35,792 nucleotides of DNA from Candidatus Iainarchaeum sp. (lineage in GTDB: Archaea; Iainarchaeota; Iainarchaeia; Iainarchaeales; JAFCCW01). Below, piece by piece: positions 35,569-35,792 of this stretch; within the stretch, counting starts at the first letter, position 1; each line of letters opens with the position of its first letter. Under the pieces are notes generated by a model. The model was given only the letters and a program-made list of their open reading frames with translations, searched no databases and had not been told where the DNA came from. Position numbers and translations under genes: made by a program. The stretch covers positions 80,397-116,188 of the forward strand of contig JAFCCW010000001.1 of NCBI GenBank assembly GCA_017609985.1, written 5' to 3'.

Positions 35569-35792
35569 AAGCAGGAATAGTTGGCTATGGCGCAGAAGTG
35601 CCTATTCTAAGAATTAAAACAGAGGAAATTGCAAGAGCCTGGAAAAAAGACGGCGTGAAAATCGCAACAGGTCTTGGAGTAAAAGAAAAAGCTGTCGCAA
35701 GCTTTGATGAAGACTCCTGCACTCTCGCAGTCGGAGCAGCAAGAAAAGCAGTTCTTGACTTTGGATTGAATGCACAAAAAATTGGAGCAGTT
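35565..35792 (+). CDS. Hydroxymethylglutaryl-CoA synthase, 3' truncated by window edge
   Basis: MKAGIVGYGAEVPILRIKTEEIARAWKKDGVKIATGLGVKEKAVASFDEDSCTLAVGAARKAVLDF; ATGA overlap with HMGR. Confidence 0.88.
   Translation, partial: MKAGIVGYGAEVPILRIKTEEIARAWKKDGVKIATGLGVKEKAVASFDEDSCTLAVGAARKAVLDFGLNAQKIGAV

Overview
Archaeal (probably DPANN-type) chromosomal segment, AT-rich. The archaeal assignment rests on RadA, TFE-alpha, RPA, aTrm56-type methyltransferase, class I LysRS, GGGP synthase, an archaeal 7S SRP RNA and an A1:U72 initiator tRNA. All family calls are from reading sequence and motifs; no searches were run. Most of the window is compact housekeeping sequence: RibD (truncated at the left edge), RtcA, MazG, two tandem GGGP synthase paralogs, RPA, RadA, an anaerobic RNR operon, TPI, a full-length RelA/SpoT homolog, a KaiC-like ATPase, LysRS, SerRS, five RNA genes, a XerA-like recombinase, endonuclease III, CoaBC, class II HMG-CoA reductase and the start of HMG-CoA synthase. 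The most striking observation is an apparently split class III ribonucleotide reductase. The large NrdD ORF (12267-14735, minus) ends after the first CxxC of its C-terminal zinc site and has no glycyl-radical motif. The second CxxC and the glycyl-radical-like motif (RVVGYYSKIQNWNSGKKAEFVDR) are in a separate 49-aa ORF (12118-12267, minus, absent from the supplied track). That ORF is coupled by TGATG and has its own GGAGGTG ribosome-binding site. Other notable items: a long RSH protein with an intact-looking synthetase but degraded hydrolase motifs; a toxin-antitoxin-like pair behind a perfect 19-bp palindrome and flanked by imperfect direct repeats; a cluster of GTAAT/ATTAC half-sites before a winged-helix-like ORF; a diverged GGGP synthase paralog; and two extremely lysine-rich proteins.
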